Both the position numbers and the translations under genes were made by a program. Below, piece by piece: positions 24,731-32,698 of a DNA stretch of 64,000 nucleotides. The stretch is from assembly GCF_001513955.1 (NCBI RefSeq), contig NZ_KQ948147.1, positions 196,532 to 260,531 on the forward strand. The letters run 5' to 3'. This stretch comes from Streptomyces pseudovenezuelae (lineage in GTDB: Bacteria; Actinomycetota; Actinomycetes; Streptomycetales; Streptomycetaceae). The notes beneath the pieces are model-generated. The model did no database searches. It saw only the letters and a program-made list of their open reading frames with translations, and was not told where the DNA came from. Position 1 is the first letter of the stretch, and the number at the start of each line of letters is the position of its first letter.

Positions 24731-25567
24731 GTGACCACCGTCGCTTACCAAGGTGAACCCGGATCCAACTCGGCGACCGCCGCGCACACCCTCTACCCCG
24801 GGTGCGCCGAGCAGCCCTGCACGGGCTTCGAGCAGGCGCTGGACGCGGTGACGCTCGGCACCGCCGACGTCGCCGTGATCCCGGTGGACAACTCCGCGGC
24901 CGGACGGGTGGCGGACGTGCACCACCTGCTGCCCGGGTCGGGGCTGTTCATCATCGCCGAGCACTTCCTCGCCATCCGCTTCGACCTGATGGGCGTGCCC
25001 GGGGCGACAGCGGACCAGGTGGAGTGCGTACGCAGCCATGTGCACGCCCTGGGGCAGTGCCGCAAGGTGCTGCGGGAGGGCGGCTGGCGCACCCTCGTCA
25101 CCGACGACACGGCCGGAGCGGCGCGCGAGGTGGCCGAGCTCGCGGACCCTCGGCACGCGGCGCTCGCCCCGCCCGCCGCGGCCGGGCTGTACGGCCTCGA
25201 CGTGCTGCGCTCGGGTGTCGAGGACGACCCCGACAACACGACCCGGTTCGTCGTCCTGTCCCGGGACGCCGTCGTCGCCCCGGGCACCGGGGAGCCGACG
25301 ATGACCAGCCTGTTCTTCTCCGTGCGCAACATCCCGAGCGCCCTGTTCAAGGCGCTCGGCGGGTTCGCCACCAGCGGGGTGAACCTCACGAAGATCGAGA
25401 GCTACCAGGTCGGCGCGGGACTCGACGCCAGCCGCTTCTACGTCGAGGTCGAGGGTCACCCCGACGAGCCGCATGTCGCCCTCGCCCTGCACGAACTGCG
25501 GTTCTTCTCCACCGAGGTACGCATCCTGGGTGTGTACCCCGCCCACCCGCACCGCCGGAAGAGCTGA
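24731..25567 (+). CDS. pheA: Prephenate dehydratase
   Basis: 278 residues from GTG 24731. The PDT domain (1-180) starts VAYQGEPGSNSATAA and includes PVDNSAAGRVADVHHLL and the catalytic DPDNTTRFVVLSR motif. An ACT regulatory domain follows (about 195-275) with SALFKALGGFATSGVNLTKIESYQVG, the IESYQ stretch corresponding to the phenylalanine-sensing ESRP motif of the family (here changed to ESYQ). It makes phenylpyruvate from prephenate for phenylalanine synthesis. The gene is alone; a TACGTT -10 candidate lies at 24686-24691. There is no chorismate mutase domain, so this is the monofunctional form. Confidence 0.93.
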   Translation: MTTVAYQGEPGSNSATAAHTLYPGCAEQPCTGFEQALDAVTLGTADVAVIPVDNSAAGRVADVHHLLPGSGLFIIAEHFLAIRFDLMGVPGATADQVECVRSHVHALGQCRKVLREGGWRTLVTDDTAGAAREVAELADPRHAALAPPAAAGLYGLDVLRSGVEDDPDNTTRFVVLSRDAVVAPGTGEPTMTSLFFSVRNIPSALFKALGGFATSGVNLTKIESYQVGAGLDASRFYVEVEGHPDEPHVALALHELRFFSTEVRILGVYPAHPHRRKS

Positions 25568-25611
25568 ACGCCGTCGCGCGGCCGGGGCGGGCTCCAGGCC
25601 CTCCGGCGGGC

Positions 25612-26085
25612 TCAGCTGCGGTGCTCGGCCTGGAACATCCAGCTCTGCTTCTCCAGATCGGCGGTGAGGCCGATCAGCAGGTCCTGGGTCACGGCGTCCG
25701 CCGGGCCGGTCCGCTCGATGCGTTCCCGTACCCGTTCGACGACCGCGGAGAAGGCCCGCACCAGGGCGCCGACGGCGTCCACGTCCTTCGTCCAACCGGG
25801 TGAGAACTCCGGGACCCCGCTGGTGGCGGCGACGGTGGCGGCCCGGCCGTCCGGGCTGACCCCGAGCGCCGCGGCGCGTTCGGCCACCGTGTCGGCGTAG
25901 GCGCGGGCGGTGGTGACCACCTCGTCGAGCTGGAGGTGGATGGAACGGAAGCGCGGCCCGTACAGGTTCCAGTGCGCCTGCTTGGCGACCAGGGAGAGGT
26001 CGAGCAGGTCGACCAGGGTGTCCTGGAGGGCGCTGCCCGCGATCTCTCGTTCCTTCTCCGGCAGCGGGCTCTTGATGACCGTCAT
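25612..26085 (-). CDS. dps: Dps-family DNA-binding ferritin-like protein
   Basis: 157 residues. Four-helix bundle with the inter-subunit ferroxidase motif QAHWNLYGPRFRSIHLQLDEV (His37-Trp38, and acidic residues of the second helix). Start is ATG 26085 (MTVIKSPLPEKERE). Dps dodecamers store iron with hydrogen peroxide as oxidant and protect DNA in stationary phase. The N-terminal tail is short, with two lysines. The gene is convergent with pheA and divergent from the quinone oxidoreductase. The 234-bp region upstream holds its promoter, which I cannot place precisely. Confidence 0.92.
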   Translation of the reverse strand: MTVIKSPLPEKEREIAGSALQDTLVDLLDLSLVAKQAHWNLYGPRFRSIHLQLDEVVTTARAYADTVAERAAALGVSPDGRAATVAATSGVPEFSPGWTKDVDAVGALVRAFSAVVERVRERIERTGPADAVTQDLLIGLTADLEKQSWMFQAEHRS

Positions 26086-26247
26086 GTGCGCGGGTCCTTT
26101 CCGGGGATCGTCGGGGGCGCCCTGTGGGCAGGGGATGCCCGGCTCGTCCCTGTCACCCTGTTCAGGCCGCACCAGGTCGTGCAACCGCTGCGCGGCCCCC
26201 TCGGTGTGCCTGGTGACACTTTCCCCGCGGACTGTTCCCTGATCGGC

Positions 26248-26264
26248 AAGCGACCGCTTAGTAT
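26248..26264 (+). promoter_or_regulatory. Palindrome and -10 upstream of the oxidoreductase/acyl-CoA dehydrogenase operon
   Basis: AAGCG-AC-CGCTT (26248-26259) is a perfect-armed palindrome directly abutting TAGTAT (26259-26264), a good TANNNT -10. A repressor there would block the promoter. No local regulator gene is obvious, so the factor is encoded elsewhere. Confidence 0.45.
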
Positions 26265-26319
26265 GCGGAGGACCCCGGTCAGACCCCGGCATGACGACGC
26301 AGTCCCGTGGAGGCCCCCC

Positions 26320-27288
26320 ATGCAGGCTTGGCAAGTGCACGAGAACGGCGAGCCGAGCGAGGTGATGCGCCTCGCCGACGTGGCGCGGCCCGTGCCTGGC
26401 GACGGCCAGGTCCTGCTGAAGGTGCGTGCCGCGAACATCAACTTCCCCGACGTGCTGATGTGCCGCGGCCACTACCAGGTCCGCCCGCCGCTGCCCTTCA
26501 CGCCCGGCGTGGAGATCTGCGGCGAGACCGAGGACGGGCGGCGCGTGATCGCCAACCCGGCGCTGCCGTACGGCGGTTTCGCCGAGTACGCCGTCGCGGA
26601 CGCCGCCGCTGTGCTGACCGCGCCGGACTCGCTGGACGATGCCGAGGCGGCCGCGCTGCACATCGGCTACCAGACGGGCTGGTTCGGTCTGCACCGGCGG
26701 GCCCGCCTGGAGGCCGGCGAGACACTGCTCGTCCACGCTGCCGCCGGAGGGGTCGGCAGCGCGGCCGTGCAGCTCGGCAAGGCCGCCGGCGCCACCGTCA
26801 TCGGTGTCGTCGGCGGTGCCGAGAAGGCCGCGGTGGCCCGGGAGCTGGGCTGTGACGTGGTGGTCGACCGGCGGAGCGAGGACGTCGTCGCCGCCGTGAA
26901 GGAGGCCACCGGGGGCCGGGGCGCGGACGTGATCTACGACCCCGTGGGTGGCGAGGCCTACACGCAGTCGACCAAGGTCGTCGCCTTCGAGGGGCGGATC
27001 GTGGTCGTCGGCTTCGCCGGCGGGACCATCCCGAGCCCCGGCCTCAACCACGCCCTGGTGAAGAACTACGCGATCCTCGGCCTGCACTGGGGGCTGTACA
27101 ACACCAAGAACCCGAAGCTGGTCCAGCACTGCCACGAGCAGCTCACCGAACTGGCCGCCCGGGGCGCGATCAAGCCGCTGATCAGCGAGCGGGTGCCGCT
27201 CGCCGGAGCCGCGGACGCCGTGCAGCGCCTCGGCGACGGGGTGACCACGGGCCGGATCGCCGTCGTACCCACAGGAGCAAAGGCATGA
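26320..27288 (+). CDS. NADPH:quinone oxidoreductase family protein
   Basis: 322 residues from ATG 26320 (GTGGAGG upstream). Zinc-free MDR/quinone reductase: NINFPDVLMCRGHYQVRPPLPFTPG, the NADPH-binding AAAGGVGSAAVQLGKAAG, and a C-terminal GRIAVVP. It likely reduces quinones or alpha,beta-unsaturated carbonyl or acyl compounds. It is the first gene of an operon with two acyl-CoA dehydrogenases, each pair overlapping ATGA, which suggests a shared role in degradation of a branched or cyclic acyl-CoA; that is inference from context. Confidence 0.9.
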   Translation: MQAWQVHENGEPSEVMRLADVARPVPGDGQVLLKVRAANINFPDVLMCRGHYQVRPPLPFTPGVEICGETEDGRRVIANPALPYGGFAEYAVADAAAVLTAPDSLDDAEAAALHIGYQTGWFGLHRRARLEAGETLLVHAAAGGVGSAAVQLGKAAGATVIGVVGGAEKAAVARELGCDVVVDRRSEDVVAAVKEATGGRGADVIYDPVGGEAYTQSTKVVAFEGRIVVVGFAGGTIPSPGLNHALVKNYAILGLHWGLYNTKNPKLVQHCHEQLTELAARGAIKPLISERVPLAGAADAVQRLGDGVTTGRIAVVPTGAKA

Positions 27289-28466
27289 CCGACGCAGCCG
27301 AACTCCAGCGCCGCACCGCACAGTTGCTGGCCGCGCATCCGCCCGCGAACACGGACCGGATCGACTTCCTCAAGGCCCGCTTCGACGCCGGGCTCGCCTG
27401 GGTGCACTACCCGGAGGGTCTCGGCGGACTGAACGCGCCCCGCTCCCTCCAGGTGGTCGTGGACGCCGAGCTGGAGGCCGTGGGCGCCCCCGACAACGAC
27501 CCGCGACGCAACGGCATCGGCCTCGGCATGGCCGCCCCGACGATCCTCAAGTACGGCACCGAGGAGCAGAAGCAGCGCTATCTGCGGCCCCTGTGGGTGG
27601 GGGAGGAGGTCTGGTGCCAGCTGTTCAGCGAGCCCGGCGCCGGATCCGACCTCGCCGCGCTCGGTACGCGTGCGGTGCGGGAGGGCGACGAGTGGGTGGT
27701 CAACGGGCAGAAGGTGTGGACCTCCGGTGCCCACAACTCCCGCTGGGCCATCCTCATCGCCCGCACCGACCCGGACGTGCCCAAGCACGCGGGCATCACC
27801 TACTTCATCTGCGACATGACCGACCCCGGCGTCGACGTCCGCCCGCTGCGGCAGATCACCGGCGAGGCCGAGTTCAACGAGGTCTTCCTCACCGACGTCC
27901 GCATCCCCGACGACCGCCGCCTCGGCGAGGTCGGCGACGGCTGGCGGGTCGCGCAGACCACGCTGAACAACGAGCGCGTCGCCATCGGCGGCATGCGGCT
28001 GCCCCGTGAGGGCGGCATGATCGGCCCGGTCTCCCGGACCTGGCGCGAGCGCCCCGAACTGCGCACCCAGGACCTGCACCAGCGCCTGCTGAAGCTCTGG
28101 GTGGACGCCGAGGTCGCCCGCCTCACCGCCGAGCGGCTGCGCCAGCAGCTCGTCGCAGGACAGCCGGGGCCCGAGGGCGCCGGCATGAAGCTCGCCTTCG
28201 CCCGCCTCAACCAGGAGATCAGCGGCCTGGAGGTCGAACTGCGCGGCGAGGAGGGCCTGTTGTACGACGACTGGACCCTGCGCCGCCCGGAGCTGGTGGA
28301 CTTCACCGGCCGCGACGCCGGCTACCGCTATCTGCGCTCCAAGGGCAACAGCATCGAGGGCGGGACCAGCGAGGTCCTGCTGAACATCGTCGCCGAGCGC
28401 GTCCTGGGCCTGCCGGCCGAGCCGCGCACCGACAAGGACGTCGCCTGGAAGGACCTGGCCCGATGA
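27285..28466 (+). CDS. Acyl-CoA dehydrogenase (FadE-like, large subunit of a pair)
   Basis: 393 residues. ACAD motifs: GGLNAPRSLQVVVDAEL, FSEPGAGSDLAALGTRAV (flavin loop), GQKVWTSGAHNSRWAI, and the C-terminal KGNSIEGGTSEVLLNIVAERVLGLP. It starts at ATG 27285 overlapping the oxidoreductase stop, and its own stop overlaps the next ACAD. Paired ACADs of unequal type, one with and one without a clear catalytic base, form alpha2beta2 enzymes in actinobacterial steroid and branched-acid catabolism. In this one the EGGTSE motif replaces the common YEGTSE, with the catalytic Glu position not certain. Confidence 0.92.
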   Translation: MTDAAELQRRTAQLLAAHPPANTDRIDFLKARFDAGLAWVHYPEGLGGLNAPRSLQVVVDAELEAVGAPDNDPRRNGIGLGMAAPTILKYGTEEQKQRYLRPLWVGEEVWCQLFSEPGAGSDLAALGTRAVREGDEWVVNGQKVWTSGAHNSRWAILIARTDPDVPKHAGITYFICDMTDPGVDVRPLRQITGEAEFNEVFLTDVRIPDDRRLGEVGDGWRVAQTTLNNERVAIGGMRLPREGGMIGPVSRTWRERPELRTQDLHQRLLKLWVDAEVARLTAERLRQQLVAGQPGPEGAGMKLAFARLNQEISGLEVELRGEEGLLYDDWTLRRPELVDFTGRDAGYRYLRSKGNSIEGGTSEVLLNIVAERVLGLPAEPRTDKDVAWKDLAR

Positions 28467-29545
28467 GCGCACAGCCCGACCTGCTGTACTCGGAGGAGGA
28501 AGAGGCGCTGCGGGCCGCGGTACGGGACCTGCTCGCCGACCACTGCGACGCGCCGGGCGTGATCGCCCGCACCGAGTCGGACACCCCGCACGACCTCGCG
28601 GCCTGGAAGGCCCTCGCCGACGGCATGGGCCTCGCCGGACTCCTGGTCCCCGAGGACAAGGGCGGCCAGGGCGCCTCGCACCGCGAAGTCGCCGTCGTCC
28701 TGGAGGAGTTGGGCCGGGCGGTCGCTCCGGTGCCCTACCTCACCAGCGCGGTCGTCGCCACCGAGGCGCTGCTCGCCTGCGACGCGGACGACCTGCTCGC
28801 CGAGCTCGCCTCCGGACGGAGGATCGGTGCCCTCGCCGTCGCGCTGAATGTCGCGCCGGGCGGCGCCTACAAGGTCGTACGCCACGAAGACGGTGCCCTG
28901 CACGGGGAGTTGACGGCGATCGCGGACGCCCAGGCGGCCGACGTGCTGCTCGTGCCCGCGGACGACGGCGGGCTGTACGCGGTGGACGCCTCCGCCGTGA
29001 CGCTCACCCCGCAGATCCCCTTCGACCTGACCCGCCCGCTCGCGACCGTCACCCTCGACGGGGCGCCGGGCCGCCTGCTGGGCGACGCCGAACTCGCCGT
29101 GCACCGCGCCCTGCGGGCCGGGGCCGGACTGCTCGCCTCCGAGCAACTCGGGCTCGCCGAATGGACGTTGACCGAAACCGTGCGCTACCTCAAGGAGCGC
29201 AAGCAGTTCAACCGGCCCGTCGGCGGCTTCCAGGCGCTCAAGCACCGGCTCGCCCAGCTGTGGCTGGAGGTCGTCAACCTCCGCGCCACCGCCCGCAACG
29301 CCGCCGACGCGCTCGCGACGGGCGAGGACGCCGACGTGGCGGTCGCCGTCGCACAGGCCTACGCGGCGTCCGTCGCCGTGCACGCCGCCGAGGAGGCGCT
29401 CCAGCTGCACGCCGGCATCGGCATGACGTGGGAGCACCCGATCCATCTGTATCTCAAGCGCGCCAAGGCCGACTCGATCGCCTACGGCACGGCGGGCGCC
29501 CACCGTGCCCGGTTGGCCGAACTCGTCGACCTCCAGGCGCCCTGA
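28463..29545 (+). CDS. Acyl-CoA dehydrogenase (FadE-like, partner subunit)
   Basis: 360 residues, shorter than normal ACADs. N-terminal YSEEEEALRAAVRDLLADHC, LLVPEDKGGQGASHREVAVVLEELG, and C-terminal TVRYLKERKQFNRPVGGFQALKHRLAQLWLEV and HAGIGMTWEHPIHLYLKRAK. The shortened middle beta domain and the absent YEGTSE motif suggest it works as a heteromer with the preceding ACAD rather than alone. ATG overlaps the upstream stop. The operon ends at the terminator hairpin at 29569-29596. Confidence 0.9.
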   Translation: MSAQPDLLYSEEEEALRAAVRDLLADHCDAPGVIARTESDTPHDLAAWKALADGMGLAGLLVPEDKGGQGASHREVAVVLEELGRAVAPVPYLTSAVVATEALLACDADDLLAELASGRRIGALAVALNVAPGGAYKVVRHEDGALHGELTAIADAQAADVLLVPADDGGLYAVDASAVTLTPQIPFDLTRPLATVTLDGAPGRLLGDAELAVHRALRAGAGLLASEQLGLAEWTLTETVRYLKERKQFNRPVGGFQALKHRLAQLWLEVVNLRATARNAADALATGEDADVAVAVAQAYAASVAVHAAEEALQLHAGIGMTWEHPIHLYLKRAKADSIAYGTAGAHRARLAELVDLQAP

Positions 29546-29568
29546 GCGTCACCCGGTGCACCCCGGTG

Positions 29569-29596
29569 AAGCCCGCCCCACCAGGGGCGGGCTTTT
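29569..29596 (+). terminator. Rho-independent terminator of the fadE operon
   Basis: AAGCCCGCCCC and GGGGCGGGCTT form an 11-bp stem with a 4-base loop (ACCA), running into TTTT. It lies 23 bases after the stop of the last gene, and is the cleanest intrinsic terminator in the window. Confidence 0.85.
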
Positions 29597-29726
29597 CCGT
29601 GCGCCTGCGCGGAAGGGGTGAACGGGCGGCGGCAGTCCGGCCAACTCCTGGCACGTACAGGTCCATTGGGGGCTCAAGGGCCCCATACTCCCTGTGGTTC
29701 CGACCCGCCCCACAGGGAGGCAGAAC

Positions 29727-30584
29727 ATGGCGCTCATCACCCGTCGCAGAGCCGTCACCACCCTCGGCGCCGCGGTCGCGGCGACGCTGGCCCCGCCCGT
29801 CGGCAGCGCGTGGGCCGACAGCCGCAAGCACCACCCCCGTCCGCTGTGGCGCGCCCACGCCCACAACGACTACGAGCATCCGCGCCCCCTCCTCGACGCC
29901 CTGGACCACCGTTTCGGCAGTGTCGAGGCGGACATCTTCCTCGTCGGGGACCAGCTCCTGATCGGCCACACCGTGGACGACCTCGACCCGACGCGCACCC
30001 TGGAGTCCCTCTACCTCGACCCGCTGGCCAGGATCGTCAAGGCCAACCACGGCTCCGTGTACCGGGGTCGTCGCCACCCGCTCCAGCTGCTCGTCGACAT
30101 CAAGACCGAGGGATCCTCGACCTACCTCGAACTCGATCGCCATCTGCGCCGCTACCGGCACCTGTTCACGACCTACGTGCACGGCAAGGTCGTCCCCGGC
30201 GCGGTGACCGCCGTGATCTCCGGCGACCGCGCCGCCCGCATCCCGATGGAGGCCCAGACCGTTCGCCGGGCCTTCTACGACGGCCGGCTCGCCGACCTCG
30301 GCACCGCGGCGCCCGCCTCACTCATCCCGCTGATCAGCGACAACTGGACGCTCAACTTCAGCTGGCTCGGCGAGGGCGGTTTCCCGGGCGCCGAGCGGCA
30401 GAAGCTGCGGAACATCGTCGGGCAGGCTCACGCGCGCGGGCAGCAGGTGCGGTTCTGGGCCACTCCTGACCTGGCCGGGCCCGCCCGGGACGCGCTGTGG
30501 GCCGAGCTCCTCGCCGCCGGCGTCGACTACCTCAACACCGACGACCTGGCAGGCCTGGAGGCCTTCCTGGACGCCCGCGGGTAG
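29727..30584 (+). CDS. Secreted PI-PLC/glycerophosphodiesterase-like protein (Tat signal)
   Basis: 285 residues from ATG 29727 (GGGAGG upstream). N-terminal TRRRAVTTLGAAVAATLAPPVGSAWA is a twin-arginine-like signal peptide. The mature part looks like a PLC-like TIM barrel: WRAHAHNDYEHPRPLLDALDH (first catalytic His and N), VEADIFLVGDQLLIGH (acidic metal pair and second His), and LLVDIKTEG. It probably hydrolyses a phosphodiester such as glycerophosphodiester or phosphatidylinositol outside the cell. I recognise the fold rather than the exact family. It is monocistronic. Confidence 0.78.
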   Translation: MALITRRRAVTTLGAAVAATLAPPVGSAWADSRKHHPRPLWRAHAHNDYEHPRPLLDALDHRFGSVEADIFLVGDQLLIGHTVDDLDPTRTLESLYLDPLARIVKANHGSVYRGRRHPLQLLVDIKTEGSSTYLELDRHLRRYRHLFTTYVHGKVVPGAVTAVISGDRAARIPMEAQTVRRAFYDGRLADLGTAAPASLIPLISDNWTLNFSWLGEGGFPGAERQKLRNIVGQAHARGQQVRFWATPDLAGPARDALWAELLAAGVDYLNTDDLAGLEAFLDARG

Positions 30585-30715
30585 GCGCCTTCGCGCCGGC
30601 CCGGACACCACTCGTTCGGAGGACGCTTCAGCCGCCCGGACGAACCCTCCGCTACGCCACACTTGCGGCCGAACGCCGTGAAACGGACCCGGCGGCGTGG
30701 CGGAGGAGGCTGTCC

Positions 30716-30910
30716 ATGGCGATTTCCATCTCGGTACTGGTGCTGCTGCTGATCCTGGCGGTGGTCTTCGTGCGCGGCGGCGGACTCAAGGTTTCCCACG
30801 CGGTGGTGTGCACCCTGCTCGGCTTCTGTCTCGCCGGCACGAGCTTCGCGCCCACCCTTCACAGCGGCCTCGCCGCGACGGCCGGGATCGTCAGCAGCCT
30901 GCATCCCTGA
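30716..30910 (+). CDS. Small two-helix membrane protein, conserved type in Streptomyces
   Basis: 64 residues from ATG 30716, with CGGAGGAGG ribosome site. Two hydrophobic helices: ISVLVLLLILAVVFV (about 4-18) and HAVVCTLLGFCLAGTSF (about 28-45), with a Gly-rich linker and a short C-terminal TAGIVSSL segment. Proteins of this shape occur widely in Streptomyces and remain unnamed. No enzymatic motif is seen. Confidence 0.7.
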   Translation: MAISISVLVLLLILAVVFVRGGGLKVSHAVVCTLLGFCLAGTSFAPTLHSGLAATAGIVSSLHP

Positions 30911-30951
30911 CCTCAGCACCAGACGTCAGCGCCGGACCTCAGCGCCGGACC

Positions 30952-32190
30952 TCATCCCGTGGCGAAGACCCCGATGCCGTTCGGTACGGGCCGTTCCGCG
31001 CCGCCCGAGGGGTGGTTGAGGGCGGTGACGGTGGTGCCGCCCGGCTTGCGCGCGGCCATGGTCGTGGAGCCGCCGCCGTCCAGGCTGAAGGCGTCGACCG
31101 AGCCCAAGGTCCGCATGGTGTCGGCGACTTCGGAGATCGTCAGTCCACTGCGATAGCCGGCCGCCCCGTCCAGCGCGAGGAGATACAGCCGCCGGCCCTT
31201 GTCCGCGATGCCCACGGCCGTGCGCACCGCCGACGTGGTGTCGTCGAGGCCGGGCAGCGGGTGGCCGCCGTCCAGCACCGGATAGCCGCCGAGCGCGAAG
31301 CGGTACGCGATGCCCGCCGCGGCCGCGACCAGGCGGTGCTGCACGGTCACCGCCGAACCCACCGAGAGCTTCCGCAGGTGCTGCGCGCCCGCCTCCCGGC
31401 CCACGAGCACGGTGGTGCCCTCGGCGATCGGCCCGCTGCCCGGGGAGTCGGCCGCGGCGACGACCTGTCCGCCCCGGACCGTCACCTCGTAGGTGTCGGT
31501 GCTGCAGGGCGCGGCCCGGTCCGTGTCCGTCCCGCAGGTCGCCCGCACCCGGGACGCGCTGCCCCAGTCCGAGGTGAACGCCCCGACCGAACCGACGGGC
31601 AGCGCGTACTGGTTCAGCCCGCCGAGCGGCAGTTGTCCCTCGGGCGTCCGCACCGACCCGTCGAGCGCCAGATCGTCGAGACGGGCCCGACGGTCGGTGC
31701 CCACGCCGAACACGTCCTTCGTGCTGGTGCCGGGCGGCAGCGCGGGCCCGAAGCGCTGCCCGTTCGGCACCGCCGCCTTGAGCGCACGGCCCTGCGCGAT
31801 CGCCGGGCCCACGCTCGCTCCGGTGGCCTCGACGCCGGGGTGCTGGGTCTCGGAGATGTTGAAGAAGTCGCCGTTCACCCCCGCGAGGGCACCCTGCGCG
31901 GTGGCCAGCCCGGACACCGTGGCCCGCGCGGCCACCGCCCCCGGATACAGCAGTTCCACCCGTACCCGCGGCTCGTTCAGGTCCACGCGGAGCACATGGG
32001 CGTGCGCCGGCCCCGCGGCCGCGGAGATGTCGAACTGCTCGTACTGCACGCCCGTCGCGAGCCGTGTCCACCCCGGCGCGGCGCCGGCCGGTGCCGCGCC
32101 CACCAGGGCCGCACCGGCCAGCGTGCCGAGTGCCGCGAGAAACGTGAGGACCGATCTGCCTGCGCCGGAACGTCTTTGACGGTGCGTCAC
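30952..32190 (-). CDS. Secreted phosphodiester glycosidase family protein (NAGPA domain)
   Basis: 412 residues from the GTG at 32190, chosen because GGGGAGAG lies 3 bases before it; an upstream GTG/ATG 24 bases earlier lacks that site. Signal peptide 1-36 (VLTFLAALGTLAGAALVGAAPAGA). The NAGPA domain shows LAGVNGDFFNISE (about residues 105-117) and near the C-terminus DAFSLDGGGSTTMAAR and HPSGGAERPVPNGIGVF. The family uncovers or cleaves phosphodiester-linked sugars, for instance on teichoic-acid-like polymers or exopolymers. It is outside the cell; the substrate is unknown. Confidence 0.88.
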   Translation of the reverse strand: MTHRQRRSGAGRSVLTFLAALGTLAGAALVGAAPAGAAPGWTRLATGVQYEQFDISAAAGPAHAHVLRVDLNEPRVRVELLYPGAVAARATVSGLATAQGALAGVNGDFFNISETQHPGVEATGASVGPAIAQGRALKAAVPNGQRFGPALPPGTSTKDVFGVGTDRRARLDDLALDGSVRTPEGQLPLGGLNQYALPVGSVGAFTSDWGSASRVRATCGTDTDRAAPCSTDTYEVTVRGGQVVAAADSPGSGPIAEGTTVLVGREAGAQHLRKLSVGSAVTVQHRLVAAAAGIAYRFALGGYPVLDGGHPLPGLDDTTSAVRTAVGIADKGRRLYLLALDGAAGYRSGLTISEVADTMRTLGSVDAFSLDGGGSTTMAARKPGGTTVTALNHPSGGAERPVPNGIGVFATG

Positions 32191-32263
32191 AGCTCTCCCC
32201 TGAGGTCGTGTCAACTGTCCCAGAACTCAGGGGAAGTGCACCAGACGACGGCGAGCCGAAGGG

Positions 32264-32650
32264 TTACTCGGCACCGACCACACGCGAACGGATGAGGAAA
32301 CGCACCCCCTCGGGTGCCTCCAGGGAGAATCCGCTGCCCCGGCCCGCGACGACATCGACGATCAGGCGGGTGTGGGCCCACACCTCGTACTGGCTCCTCG
32401 ACATCCAGAAGGTCACCGGCTCCCCGACCCCCGGCACGTCCAGCTCGGCGAGCAGCACGTCCGAGCCGCCGGTGCGGAACTCACCCTCCGGGAAGCACAT
32501 GGGCGCGCTGCCGTCGCAGCAGCCGCCGGACTGGTGGAACATCAGCGGCCCGTGCGCCTCGCGCAACCGGCGCAGCAGCTCGGCGGCCGCGGTCGTGAGC
32601 TCGACGCGCGGCACCTCGTCGTACACGGCAGGTGCGGAATCCTCGTCCAT
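32264..32650 (-). CDS. DUF779 domain protein
   Basis: 128 residues from ATG 32650 (an 18-base-longer GTG start is possible; neither has a clear ribosome site). Motifs: FHQSGGCCDGSAPMCFPEGEF, with three cysteines that could bind metal, and VTFWMSRSQYEVWAHTRLIVDVVAGRGSGFSLEAPEGVRFLIRS. DUF779 genes usually sit next to acetaldehyde/aldehyde dehydrogenases; none is adjacent here. The function is unproven. Confidence 0.85.
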   Translation of the reverse strand: MDEDSAPAVYDEVPRVELTTAAAELLRRLREAHGPLMFHQSGGCCDGSAPMCFPEGEFRTGGSDVLLAELDVPGVGEPVTFWMSRSQYEVWAHTRLIVDVVAGRGSGFSLEAPEGVRFLIRSRVVGAE

Positions 32651-32698
32651 GGTCGCCGAGTGCAGCACGGGGAAGGTTGCGAGGGGGTTGCACGGCTG

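Noticed and set aside
29618..30469. Second frame overlapping the phosphodiesterase-like gene
   Set aside because: Pro/Arg/His-rich out-of-frame translation without any domain; the frame from 29727 has a Tat-like signal and catalytic motifs.
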